Positions 1 through 5,845 are shown, counted from the first letter of the stretch. The stretch: DNA of 9,654 bases from Bacteroidales bacterium (GCA_009774765.1 VSOK01000065.1:1-9654), one strand, 5' to 3'. Numbers and translations: made by a program. The notes: a model not told the origin generated them from the sequence alone.

Positions 1-33
1 CGGCAGCGTGAGATGTGTTTTATAGACTCATAA
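1..33 (+). CDS. 3' end of an upstream gene (partial, uncertain)
   Basis: Frame 1 is open from the window edge and reads RQREMCFIDS before TAA at 31-33; the other two forward frames stop at 9 and 24. The first 15 bases are richer in G/C than what follows. The XRE gene starts 4 nt after this stop, as in an operon. The frame is too short to assign a function. The RQREM end resembles RQRRM at the end of the fragment at 3941-4033, so this may be the tail of a tra-region gene whose original 3' end was displaced by the cargo. That last point is inference. Confidence 0.3.
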   Translation, partial: RQREMCFIDS

Positions 34-37
34 TATA

Positions 38-244
38 ATGCAAAAAATAGAATTGAATAGAATAAGAGTAATACTTGAAGAAAAAGGAATATCCCAAACA
101 TGGTTAGCTAATAAGCTCGGAAAAAGCTTTAGTATGGTAAATGCTTATACTTGTAATCGAAGGCAACCTAATTTGGAAACACTTTATCAGATAGCTAATA
201 TATTAAATGTAAATGTGAAGGATTTGCTGAACAGCAATGAATAA
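38..244 (+). CDS. XRE-family HTH transcriptional regulator (68 aa)
   Basis: This is a minimal cytoplasmic DNA-binding protein made almost entirely of one Cro/C1-type helix-turn-helix domain, at about residues 7-64. The five-helix pattern is clear: RIRVILEEKGISQ, then WLANKLGKS, the recognition helix around SMVNAYTCNRR, and the closing helices LETLYQIANILNV and VKDLL. There is no sensor or dimerisation domain. It opens an operon with the nuclease effector, whose ATG is 11 nt beyond its stop, so an autoregulatory role controlling ABC-3C expression is likely. Small XRE genes often precede toxic defence operons. No promoter is visible in the 37 nt upstream; transcription probably starts outside the window. 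An antitoxin-like role is a weaker alternative. Confidence 0.9.
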   Translation: MQKIELNRIRVILEEKGISQTWLANKLGKSFSMVNAYTCNRRQPNLETLYQIANILNVNVKDLLNSNE

Positions 245-255
245 TATCTAAAAGA

Positions 256-1452
256 ATGCTTATGAGTAATCCTGCCTACCAAACAGATTTTTCAGCCAAA
301 GAGCCATCTTTGGGATACTATTATCAGATTAGATATAGTTTGTATTTGCTTTTACGAGAGAAAGCAAAGGATAATCCGTCTATAAGGTTGGAGGATTTGG
401 ATGACATTGTGCTAAATGATATTGATGGGACAAATCTTTATCAAACAAAATTACATATTAATTCTGTTGCTAATTTATCAGAAAGAAGTTCGGATTTTTG
501 GAAAACAATACGTGTTTGGAGTGAAGCGATTTTAAATAATCTTGTAGATGTAGACAATACTATTTTTACCCTTATCACTACGGCAAAAGCGACCCCAGAC
601 TCTTTTATTTCTAAACTAACAATAAATAGTGTTCAAACTCGAATTGGAATATTGGAGAGTATGCAAAACATCTGCAAGGAACAAAATAATCAGACAAATC
701 AAAAAGGGTATTCTGCTTTTCTTAATTTATCTTCCGAACAACAAATCAAATTGATAAATAATATCTATATAATTGATGCTTCTCTTTCAATAGAGGAAAC
801 ACTAAAAGTAATAAAAGAGGAATTGAAATATTCTGCACCTGTAGGAAAAATAAATTCATTTATTGAAAAAATAGAAGGATGGTGGTTTCAACAATGTATA
901 TTATTGTTAACTAGAAAAAAAGATTGTATTTCTAGTAAAGAACTTCAGATGAAGATATCAGATACCAGAGATCTTTTTATGTTAGATAATCTTCCGGATG
1001 ATTTTCCTGATCCCTTAGCTATCGATGAAAGTGAAATTGTTAATTATGAGGAAAAGATATTTATAAAACAACTAAAGTTAATTGCAATAAAAAGCAATAG
1101 CTTACGTAATGCAATCAGTGATTTTAGACGAGCTTTTGAGCAACGCTCTAAGTGGTTGCGTGATAATTTAATTGGGATAGATGAATACGATAGATTTGAT
1201 AAACAATTATATGATTATTGGAATAATATTTTTGCCTTGATGAAAGATGATTGCGATGGGTTAACTGAACAAGAATTAGAAAAAGCAGGTAAAGCTTTTT
1301 ATGAAGAGTATTACATAAAAAAAACTCCAGCGTATAAGATTCGCAACAACTTTCAGCCACAATATTTAACAAGAGGCAGTTGTCATATGTTGGCAGATGA
1401 GAAAAGAATAGGTTGGCATCCAAACTTTCAAGAAAAATTACAAGAACAATAA
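256..1452 (+). CDS. ABC-3C system effector: PD-(D/E)XK (DUF4297/Cap4-like) nuclease with ABC-3C C-terminal domain
   Basis: Predicted effector of an ABC three-component defence system. The N-terminus carries a restriction-nuclease-like signature: G20 and Q24 in LGYYYQIR, E46 with D49/D50 in IRLEDLDDI, and Q63-T-K65 in LYQTKLHI. This is the E...D...QxK pattern of DUF4297/Cap4-type DNases. The middle (about 100-260) is helical and not recognised. The C-terminus has the features of the ABC-3C C-terminal domain: ISDFRRAFEQRSKW (287-300) and LTRGSCHMLADEKRIGWHP (371-389). In this family that domain is thought to hold the effector on the ATPase/middle complex. An alternative start is ATG at 262 (M3). 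The stop overlaps the next gene's ATG as TAATG, so translation is coupled. Family membership is well supported; nuclease activity is inferred from the motif. Confidence 0.82.
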   Translation: MLMSNPAYQTDFSAKEPSLGYYYQIRYSLYLLLREKAKDNPSIRLEDLDDIVLNDIDGTNLYQTKLHINSVANLSERSSDFWKTIRVWSEAILNNLVDVDNTIFTLITTAKATPDSFISKLTINSVQTRIGILESMQNICKEQNNQTNQKGYSAFLNLSSEQQIKLINNIYIIDASLSIEETLKVIKEELKYSAPVGKINSFIEKIEGWWFQQCILLLTRKKDCISSKELQMKISDTRDLFMLDNLPDDFPDPLAIDESEIVNYEEKIFIKQLKLIAIKSNSLRNAISDFRRAFEQRSKWLRDNLIGIDEYDRFDKQLYDYWNNIFALMKDDCDGLTEQELEKAGKAFYEEYYIKKTPAYKIRNNFQPQYLTRGSCHMLADEKRIGWHPNFQEKLQEQ

Positions 1453-1946
1453 TGGAGAATTGGGAAGACAGATCGAAGATTGTAGCAAATTTGCTGAATC
1501 CAGCATTTTGTGGAGAGATATTACGTAGAGCTATCGTTTCTTATAATGAGAACGAAGAAAACATGTTATTTCCTTTTTCATTGCTTTATTTAATATTACC
1601 TATCATATTACATAAAAAAACAAGAGATAATATGCCACAACGTTCAAGCACATATTTTCACCATTGGGTAAATGAAAACGAATATCTCTTCATTGATTTT
1701 GCGGGTAGAGTTAAGGAACTACTTCCTTACACAAAAGAAAGTCTAATGTTTCTTCTACTACATAATGCAGTTGAAATTTCTGATAATGGAGAAATTCAAG
1801 TAAATAAATTCTCAAAAAAACTTCCAGTAGGTGAAAATGTTGAAGAAATTAGAACGATATATAAAAAAGCCGAGCTTTTAGGGAAGTGGCTTCGTTTGAC
1901 AGGTAATGAACAAACTATTTATATGTTCCTAAAAATAAGACCATAA
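1452..1946 (+). CDS. ABC-3C system middle component (164 aa)
   Basis: Small partner of the ABC-3C ATPase and effector. The N-terminus has the family pattern NPAFCGEILRRAIVSY, then a hydrophobic FPFSLLYLILPIILHKKTR stretch. That stretch matches the characteristic LPxxLHxxTR core and is a buried helix rather than a membrane segment. The C-terminus LGKWLRLTGNEQTIYMFLKIRP is also typical. The frame is open from an ATG at 1413, but the ATG at 1452 is preferred. It overlaps the effector stop (TAATG) and yields the family's usual N-terminus, while the extra 13 residues are only a readthrough of effector coding sequence. One nucleotide separates its stop from the ATPase ATG. Its biochemical role is inferred to be bridging the ATPase and effector, like LmuC in Lamassu. 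Confidence 0.85.
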   Translation: MENWEDRSKIVANLLNPAFCGEILRRAIVSYNENEENMLFPFSLLYLILPIILHKKTRDNMPQRSSTYFHHWVNENEYLFIDFAGRVKELLPYTKESLMFLLLHNAVEISDNGEIQVNKFSKKLPVGENVEEIRTIYKKAELLGKWLRLTGNEQTIYMFLKIRP

Positions 1947-1947
1947 T

Positions 1948-3885
1948 ATGCAAATCAAAAATATAATTCTTTATAAAGATGCAGAACATCAGAGAGTCCT
2001 TTCTTTTGAATTAGGTAAAGTTAATATCATAACAGGAGAGTCAAAATCTGGTAAAACTGCATTAATTAATATAGTTGATTATTGTCTGGGAAGCAGAGAA
2101 TGTAAAATAGCAGATGGCGTAATACGAGATAATGTTCATTGGTTTGCTATTACTATTGTTTTTGAGGATCAAGAGCAATATATTGTAGCTCGACTAAATC
2201 CTAATGTAAAAAGTGCAAGCACCATATCTGAAATATTTTTGCTTAAAGTTAATGATGACGAAATACCAGATTTTGCATCCCTTCATAATAACAGTAATAT
2301 ATCTGCATTGAAATTATTTCTCACACGGAAATTAGGCATTGCTGAAAATTTGCAAATTCCAGATAATAATACAAGAGAACCATTAGAAGTTAATTTTGGG
2401 CATTCAAGACTATTTTGTTTTCAGCCTCAAACATTAATTGCACAACAAGACTATTTATTTTACAAACAGACAGAGCCATTTGTACCTCAAGCTATAAAAG
2501 ATTCGCTCCCTTATTTTTTAGGAGCAATTAGAGAAGATTGTCTAAAAATAGAACAAGAAATAACCCAAAAAAAGAAAGAGCTGAATCGACTCGTTCGAGA
2601 AAAAAATGAAGCGGAGAAGGTTCATGCAGAAGGGGTTAGTATGGCTTTTTCGTTAATAGAAGAAGCTAAGCAAATTGGTATTTTAGACAAAGCTTTTAAA
2701 TCAGAACAGATTAAAGATGCTCTGAAAACTCTCGATTCTATAAAGGATTGGGAATATCAAGAAAATAAGATAAGTATAGAAGGTGAAAATTCCACACTAA
2801 AAAAACTTGTGAATGAAAGGAATGAATATAAAATTGAATTGGGACGTTTAGAAGATACTATTTCTGCTACTAAAACATTTTTAAAGAACAATTTTCAATA
2901 TTCTGGTGAAGTTGAACAACAAAAAGTTCGTCTCGAAAGTATTGGGCTATTCTCTGATTCTGAAAATAATGAATATATATGCCCATTATGTAATAGCACT
3001 TTAAGCGTTCCCATTCCTTCAATTACGGCCATCCAAACTTCTTTATCTAATTTGAAAAAGAGTTTAGAAGAAACTACTAGAGAAAAACCTCGTCTTAATA
3101 AGTATTTACAAGAATTAATAAATAAGGCAGATGTTATAAAAGAAAACATACAAAATATAGAAAATGCCATTACTGCCTTATATACAGAACAAGAGAATGC
3201 CAGAAGATTGCGCGATTTAAATTTACGTAGAGGTAAGGTTATTGGTAGAATAAGTTTATTTTTAGAAAGTATTGATTTTACAGAAGATAAAAGTATTGAT
3301 GATAAAATCAATACTTTGAAACAAGATATTGCTCGTTTATCAGATATGATTGATAAAGAGACAAAGGAAGAAAAACTCTTCTCTATTATTAATAAAATAA
3401 ATCTGCACATGAGCAATTGGGTTAATGACTTAGATGTTGAATATGAAAATGCTCTTATTCGATTTGATTTGTCTAAATTGACTCTTATAGCCGATACTGT
3501 TAATAAATCAATTCCATTATCTCAATTAGGAAGTGGAGCAAATTGGGTTAGTTACCATCTACTCATACATTTTGGATTACATGAGCATTTTATTCAATTG
3601 AATAGACCTGTTCCTCGATTTCTTATGATAGATCAACCAACTCAAGTATATTTCCCTCCAGAAAAGGATATTCAAAATAATGGACAGATACAAGAAAGTT
3701 CTGATGAAATAGCCGTAAAGAAAATGTTTGATTTCATTATCAATAAAACTGATAGTTTTGATTCGAAGTTCCAAGTGATAATAACAGATCATGCCTATCT
3801 AAATGATGAAAAATTCAAAGCCTGTGTACGAGAAATATGGCGAAATGGAGACAAATTAATCCCTCAAAGTTGGTTGGAACTTTAA
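1948..3885 (+). CDS. DUF3732-type SMC/Rad50-like ABC ATPase of the ABC-3C system
   Basis: Predicted sensor and motor of the system. Walker A is GESKSGKT (30-37) after the N-terminal beta hairpin. A long charged coiled coil (about 197-310) leads to a CPLC knuckle (C345/C348) resembling the Rad50 zinc hook, followed by the returning coil (about 362-480). The C-terminal lobe has a signature-like QLGSGANWVSYHLL (526-539), a Walker B strand RFLMIDQP (557-564) with Q563 where canonical SMC/ABC proteins have the catalytic Glu, then QVYFP, and an H-loop ITDH (612-615). The IDQP and QVYFP combination is characteristic of DUF3732 proteins. At 645 aa the coils are short compared with true SMC or Rad50. 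It ends the operon and is followed by the spacer with hairpins. By analogy with Lamassu it may recognise foreign or unusual DNA ends and release the nuclease. Confidence 0.88.
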   Translation: MQIKNIILYKDAEHQRVLSFELGKVNIITGESKSGKTALINIVDYCLGSRECKIADGVIRDNVHWFAITIVFEDQEQYIVARLNPNVKSASTISEIFLLKVNDDEIPDFASLHNNSNISALKLFLTRKLGIAENLQIPDNNTREPLEVNFGHSRLFCFQPQTLIAQQDYLFYKQTEPFVPQAIKDSLPYFLGAIREDCLKIEQEITQKKKELNRLVREKNEAEKVHAEGVSMAFSLIEEAKQIGILDKAFKSEQIKDALKTLDSIKDWEYQENKISIEGENSTLKKLVNERNEYKIELGRLEDTISATKTFLKNNFQYSGEVEQQKVRLESIGLFSDSENNEYICPLCNSTLSVPIPSITAIQTSLSNLKKSLEETTREKPRLNKYLQELINKADVIKENIQNIENAITALYTEQENARRLRDLNLRRGKVIGRISLFLESIDFTEDKSIDDKINTLKQDIARLSDMIDKETKEEKLFSIINKINLHMSNWVNDLDVEYENALIRFDLSKLTLIADTVNKSIPLSQLGSGANWVSYHLLIHFGLHEHFIQLNRPVPRFLMIDQPTQVYFPPEKDIQNNGQIQESSDEIAVKKMFDFIINKTDSFDSKFQVIITDHAYLNDEKFKACVREIWRNGDKLIPQSWLEL

Positions 3886-3940
3886 CCTGAATAGTATCGT
3901 AAAATAAATAACAACAGGTAGGTCATGTACCTCTTACACA

Positions 3941-4033
3941 ATGACGCTGACTGGAAAACGGTTAAGTCTGAAAGAAATGGAAGCTAAGAAAATATTGCAA
4001 AAAGAGAAAAAGAGGCAACGGAGGATGGTGTAA
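3941..4033 (+). pseudogene. 30-codon fragment, possible displaced 3' end of a gene
   Basis: ATG at 3941 opens a 30-aa frame, rich in Lys and Arg, that stops at 4031-4033. The frame is also open back to a TAA near 3906, so it may be the end of a longer coding sequence rather than a complete gene. The peptide begins MTLTGKRLSLKEMEAKKI and ends KKRQRRMV; it looks like a basic helical C-terminus. It lies in a stretch of more balanced composition between the A/T-rich ABC-3C genes and the - strand gene. Its end resembles the truncated frame at window start (RQRRM against RQREM). It could be a small real gene, but the fragment reading is favoured with low confidence. Confidence 0.3.
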
Positions 4034-4043
4034 CCTCTTTTTC
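4006..4043 (+). terminator. Candidate terminator hairpin after the ABC-3C operon
   Basis: GAAAAAGAGG (4006-4015) pairs perfectly with CCTCTTTTTC (4034-4043) across an 18-nt loop. The right arm ends in five T residues, so a transcript would have a U-rich end inside the stem. It overlaps the stop codon region of the 3941-4033 fragment. The large loop and weak A/U-rich stem make it a modest terminator candidate for the + strand. Confidence 0.35.
4007..4019 (+). repeat. 13-bp inverted repeat, left copy
   Basis: AAAAAGAGGCAAC here is the exact reverse complement of 5271-5283. The pair brackets the - strand gene at 4146-5195 together with its promoter and the 4076-4117 hairpin. The left copy also lies within the 4006-4043 hairpin, whose right arm GTAACCTCTTTTT (4030-4042) matches the right copy at 11 of 13 positions in direct orientation. 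Confidence 0.5.
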
Positions 4044-4075
4044 GATTCCGCTGAAAAGTAAACAGCATTCACCAT

Positions 4076-4117
4076 GAAGCGAAGTCTGAAAGCCACCTGG
4101 TTTTCAGACTTCGCTTC
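4076..4117. terminator. Strong hairpin between convergent genes (bidirectional terminator candidate)
   Basis: The arms 4076-4094 and 4099-4117 form a 19-bp stem (left arm GAAGCGAAGTCTGAAAGCC, one G-T wobble) closed by a 4-nt ACCT loop. It sits between the ABC-3C operon on the + strand and the gene at 4146-5195 on the - strand, where a two-way terminator is expected. Neither side has a clear T run, so termination would be of the stem-dominated kind. The 11-mer AAGTCTGAAAG in the left arm also occurs at 3964-3974. Confidence 0.55.
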
Positions 4118-4145
4118 TTATCTTAAAATCACATTTATGCGTTTA

Positions 4146-5195
4146 TCAACTATTGGATTCTAAACCTATAATAGAAAGTGCTGTAGAGATTCCAGCTAAA
4201 AGAGCTGAAGCTGTTTTACCCCAAATGTTAATTTGGGCTTCATAAGGAACTTTCCCAAAACAGAGTCCATCCTTGTCTAATAACTCAAAACAAAATTTGA
4301 CAAACTCTTTTTGTCTACAAACCGGAGAAGTTGATAAACGAATTTCATTTGAATTTACAGTTCGTCCACAATAGAATAAATTATCTAAAAGAATAAGCAA
4401 ATCAGGGTCACATTCATTGAGAAACTTAGATCTATTGGATGGCTCATGACTTTTTAAATTATCAATAAAGTCATGAATATTGAATGTTTTTATGGCTTCT
4501 TCTTTTGATTCAGTTTTCAATATTGACAAAAAACTATCTATCTGAGGACGATACTTTTCAATCATATCAAGATAGGTATTTAGTTCTTCCAATGATGCCG
4601 TTTCTAACATTTGGTTTGACAAATCATAATCAAGTTGTCTAAAAGAAACACACAATTCATTCATTCGTTCCCCAAAATTGACAAAATCGAAACGATATTC
4701 ATGTTCTTTGTTTGCTTTTAAATCCTTTTCAATAGAATAACGCATCATCATTGAATCAGGATCAAATCCATTTATTGATTTTATATAATGCTCCATTGCA
4801 TTGAGATTTATAGCACTTCCTACATGTTTTTTCCCTTTATTCAGATGTGGTCGTAAATTGCCCCAAAGATTTTGCAAATCATGTCCTAACGCCAAAAAAT
4901 CACGCCTGGCCAGCTCCGTTTGTTCTCCGTATTTGAAAAACAATAACTTTAAGTACGTTTCTATTGAATGTCTATAATTAAAAAATAAAGGATATACCAA
5001 AGAATCGACAACAGCAAAATTATTGCTTTCTTTTTCCATTCTCTCAAGCAATATTTTTGCACTTTCCCAATATCCATCTGAAATGGTTAAAAAAGAGAAC
5101 GCTCCGACTCCTTCCCAGCCAAAATGTGAGAAAGGCTTTCTTGCAATCAATTCTTCTTGGGTAAGTTCTCGTATGATTATATCTGTTTCATTCAT
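4146..5195 (-). CDS. Uncharacterised 349-aa protein, possibly HEPN-like
   Basis: Not recognised with certainty. The N-terminal half resembles all-helical HEPN-type proteins: FFNYRHSIETYLKLLFFKYG (71-90), then LGHDLQNLW (103-111), and DSMMMRYSIEKD (147-158), matching the RHxIExxLK, GHDLxxLW and xRYxxDK pattern seen in such proteins. R98 and H105 (RRDFLALGH) could form an Rx6H pair of the kind catalytic in HEPN RNases, but their placement is unproven. The rest is helical, and 327-345 is hydrophobic (ASALLAGISTALSII), possibly a membrane-associated or buried C-terminal helix. It is A/T-rich like the ABC-3C genes, convergent with them, and has its own promoter candidate at 5238-5245. Its place beside a defence operon suggests, but does not prove, a second defence or RNA-targeting role. 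Confidence 0.75.
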   Translation of the reverse strand: MNETDIIIRELTQEELIARKPFSHFGWEGVGAFSFLTISDGYWESAKILLERMEKESNNFAVVDSLVYPLFFNYRHSIETYLKLLFFKYGEQTELARRDFLALGHDLQNLWGNLRPHLNKGKKHVGSAINLNAMEHYIKSINGFDPDSMMMRYSIEKDLKANKEHEYRFDFVNFGERMNELCVSFRQLDYDLSNQMLETASLEELNTYLDMIEKYRPQIDSFLSILKTESKEEAIKTFNIHDFIDNLKSHEPSNRSKFLNECDPDLLILLDNLFYCGRTVNSNEIRLSTSPVCRQKEFVKFCFELLDKDGLCFGKVPYEAQINIWGKTASALLAGISTALSIIGLESNS

Positions 5196-5237
5196 AATTT
5201 ATAACGATTAATTATATTATTAACTTCATAGCAACTA

Positions 5238-5245
5238 CAAAATTA
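5238..5245 (-). promoter_or_regulatory. Bacteroides-type -7 box for the 349-aa gene
   Basis: On the - strand this reads TAATTTTG, a full match to the Bacteroides -7 consensus TAnnTTTG. TTCG lies 21 nt upstream (5267-5270), three of four matches to the -33 TTTG. The box is 42 nt upstream of the ATG at 5195, a normal leader length. No experimental start is known. Confidence 0.45.
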
Positions 5246-5270
5246 CACATTCTTTGTCTCCTAAATCGAA

Positions 5271-5283
5271 GTTGCCTCTTTTT
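5271..5283 (-). repeat. 13-bp inverted repeat, right copy
   Basis: GTTGCCTCTTTTT on the + strand, the exact reverse complement of 4007-4019. It lies just upstream of the promoter candidate of the - strand gene, outside its -33 region. Together the copies delimit a unit of about 1.28 kb. Confidence 0.5.
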
Positions 5284-5300
5284 ATTATAGCATATTATAG
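5283..5300. repeat. Two TATTATAG direct repeats phased by 10 bp
   Basis: TATTATAG occurs at 5283-5290 and again at 5293-5300, one helical turn apart. Such phasing fits two protein-binding half-sites on one DNA face, but the sequence is simple and A/T-rich, so chance is possible. Confidence 0.3.
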
Positions 5301-5317
5301 AGTTTTAATCATCGAAT

Positions 5318-5334
5318 GTATAATTGAATTATAC
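5318..5334. promoter_or_regulatory. 17-bp perfect dyad, candidate operator
   Basis: GTATAATTGAATTATAC has perfect 8-bp arms (5318-5325 and 5327-5334) around a central G. It lies between the divergent promoter candidates, where a repressor could act on either unit. Its odd length with a 1-bp centre suits a dimeric HTH protein. A binding partner cannot be named. Confidence 0.35.
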
Positions 5335-5343
5335 TTACCTTTC

Positions 5344-5442
5344 ATGTTAGTTTGATTCAGCATTGTCTTCATTTGCTTTTTTATTTCTCTGCCCACAATC
5401 CTCTTTTTCATCGTGTGGAAAATCCTTGCCGATGTAACGTGA
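5344..5442 (+). pseudogene. Remnant-like hydrophobic frame with internal stop
   Basis: ATG at 5344 reads MLV, then TGA at 5353, and the same frame continues as a strongly hydrophobic stretch (FSIVFICFFISLPTILFFI) followed by VWKILADVT and TGA at 5440-5442. The pattern is that of a single membrane helix with a short polar tail. It could be the decayed end of a small membrane protein once located ahead of traE. Poly-T tracts produce hydrophobic translations by chance, so support is weak. Confidence 0.2.
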
Positions 5443-5469
5443 TGACATACGATGACACGCATCGTAAGG

Positions 5470-5503
5470 TTTGTAAATCAATGAATTAAACACCATATAT
5501 TCG
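5470..5503 (+). promoter_or_regulatory. Putative promoter of the traE operon
   Basis: TTTG at 5470-5473 and TATATTCG at 5496-5503 resemble the Bacteroides -33 (TTTG) and -7 (TAnnTTTG) elements, with one mismatch in the -7 box. The 22-nt spacer is slightly longer than the usual 19-21 nt. The -7 box lies 44 nt before the traE ATG. This would let traEFG be transcribed independently of the cargo. Confidence 0.4.
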
Positions 5504-5547
5504 CTATCGAAATGATTTTTTGTCTCACCAATTAAAATTTTCGACAC

Positions 5548-5844
5548 ATGAAAAAGAGATTCTTTTCGGCAGCTTTCATGCTGCTTGCGACAGTCGGGGC
5601 TTTCGCCCAGGGTAACGGTATCGGCGGCATTACGGAAGCCACCAACATGGTTACTTCCTACTTCGACCCCGGAACCAAGTTGATTTATGCCATCGGAGCC
5701 GTAGTCGGCCTGATCGGGGGCGTGAAGGTCTATTCCAAGTTCTCGTCGGGCGACCCCGACACGAGCAAGACGGCCGCCAGCTGGTTCGGCGCCTGCATCT
5801 TTCTCATCGTGGCCGCCACCATCTTACGCTCATTCTTCCTGTAA
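5548..5844 (+). CDS. traE: Conjugative transposon protein TraE (DUF4134, VirB2-like)
   Basis: Small inner-membrane or pilin-like subunit of the Bacteroides type IV secretion system. The 98-aa protein starts with a signal-peptide-like MKKRFFSAAFMLLATVGAFA and a likely cleavage before Q21. It then has GNGIGGITEATNMVTSYFDP and two membrane segments at about 43-59 and 77-94, separated by a polar loop (KFSSGDPDTSKTAASW). This layout and these motifs are typical of DUF4134/TraE, the VirB2-like major pilin candidate. It is preceded by an A/T-rich leader without Shine-Dalgarno, normal for Bacteroidota. Its stop is 1 nt before traF. G/C-rich codon use differs sharply from the cargo upstream. In CTnDOT-type elements traD precedes traE; here the cargo takes that place. 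Confidence 0.93.
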   Translation: MKKRFFSAAFMLLATVGAFAQGNGIGGITEATNMVTSYFDPGTKLIYAIGAVVGLIGGVKVYSKFSSGDPDTSKTAASWFGACIFLIVAATILRSFFL

Positions 5845-5845
5845 C

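Larger units (their letters stand above)
5196..5547. other. Regulatory intergenic region between the 349-aa gene and traE
   Basis: This 352-nt A/T-rich region separates divergent units: the - strand gene and the tra operon. It holds a - strand promoter candidate (5238-5245), one arm of the 13-bp inverted repeat (5271-5283), two TATTATAG repeats 10 bp apart (5283-5300), a 17-bp dyad (5318-5334), a remnant-like hydrophobic frame (5344-5442) and a + strand promoter candidate (5470-5503). A - strand frame of 66 codons at 5347-5547 starts at GTG and is probably not a gene. Confidence 0.6.

Noticed and set aside
1413..1451. Extended start of the middle component at 1413
   Set aside because: The 13 extra residues translate effector coding sequence in another frame. 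ATG 1452 gives TAATG coupling and the family N-terminus.
2895..3416. - strand frame of 173 codons inside the ATPase gene
   Set aside because: It is antisense to the coiled-coil region; the hydrophobic, Ser-rich translation is a shadow of Lys/Glu-rich codons.
3916..3932. Short AGGTA/TACCT inverted repeat after the ATPase gene
   Set aside because: A 5-bp stem with a 7-nt loop is too weak to call a terminator or operator.
4006..4117. CRISPR-like or tandem repeat array between the convergent genes
   Set aside because: There are only hairpin arms and one 11-mer repeated twice, with no regular spacing or third unit.
5347..5547. 66-codon - strand frame starting at GTG directly against the traE start
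   Set aside because: It starts at GTG, overlaps the putative traE promoter, has no recognisable domain and an unremarkable composition. The region also reads as a remnant on the + strand.
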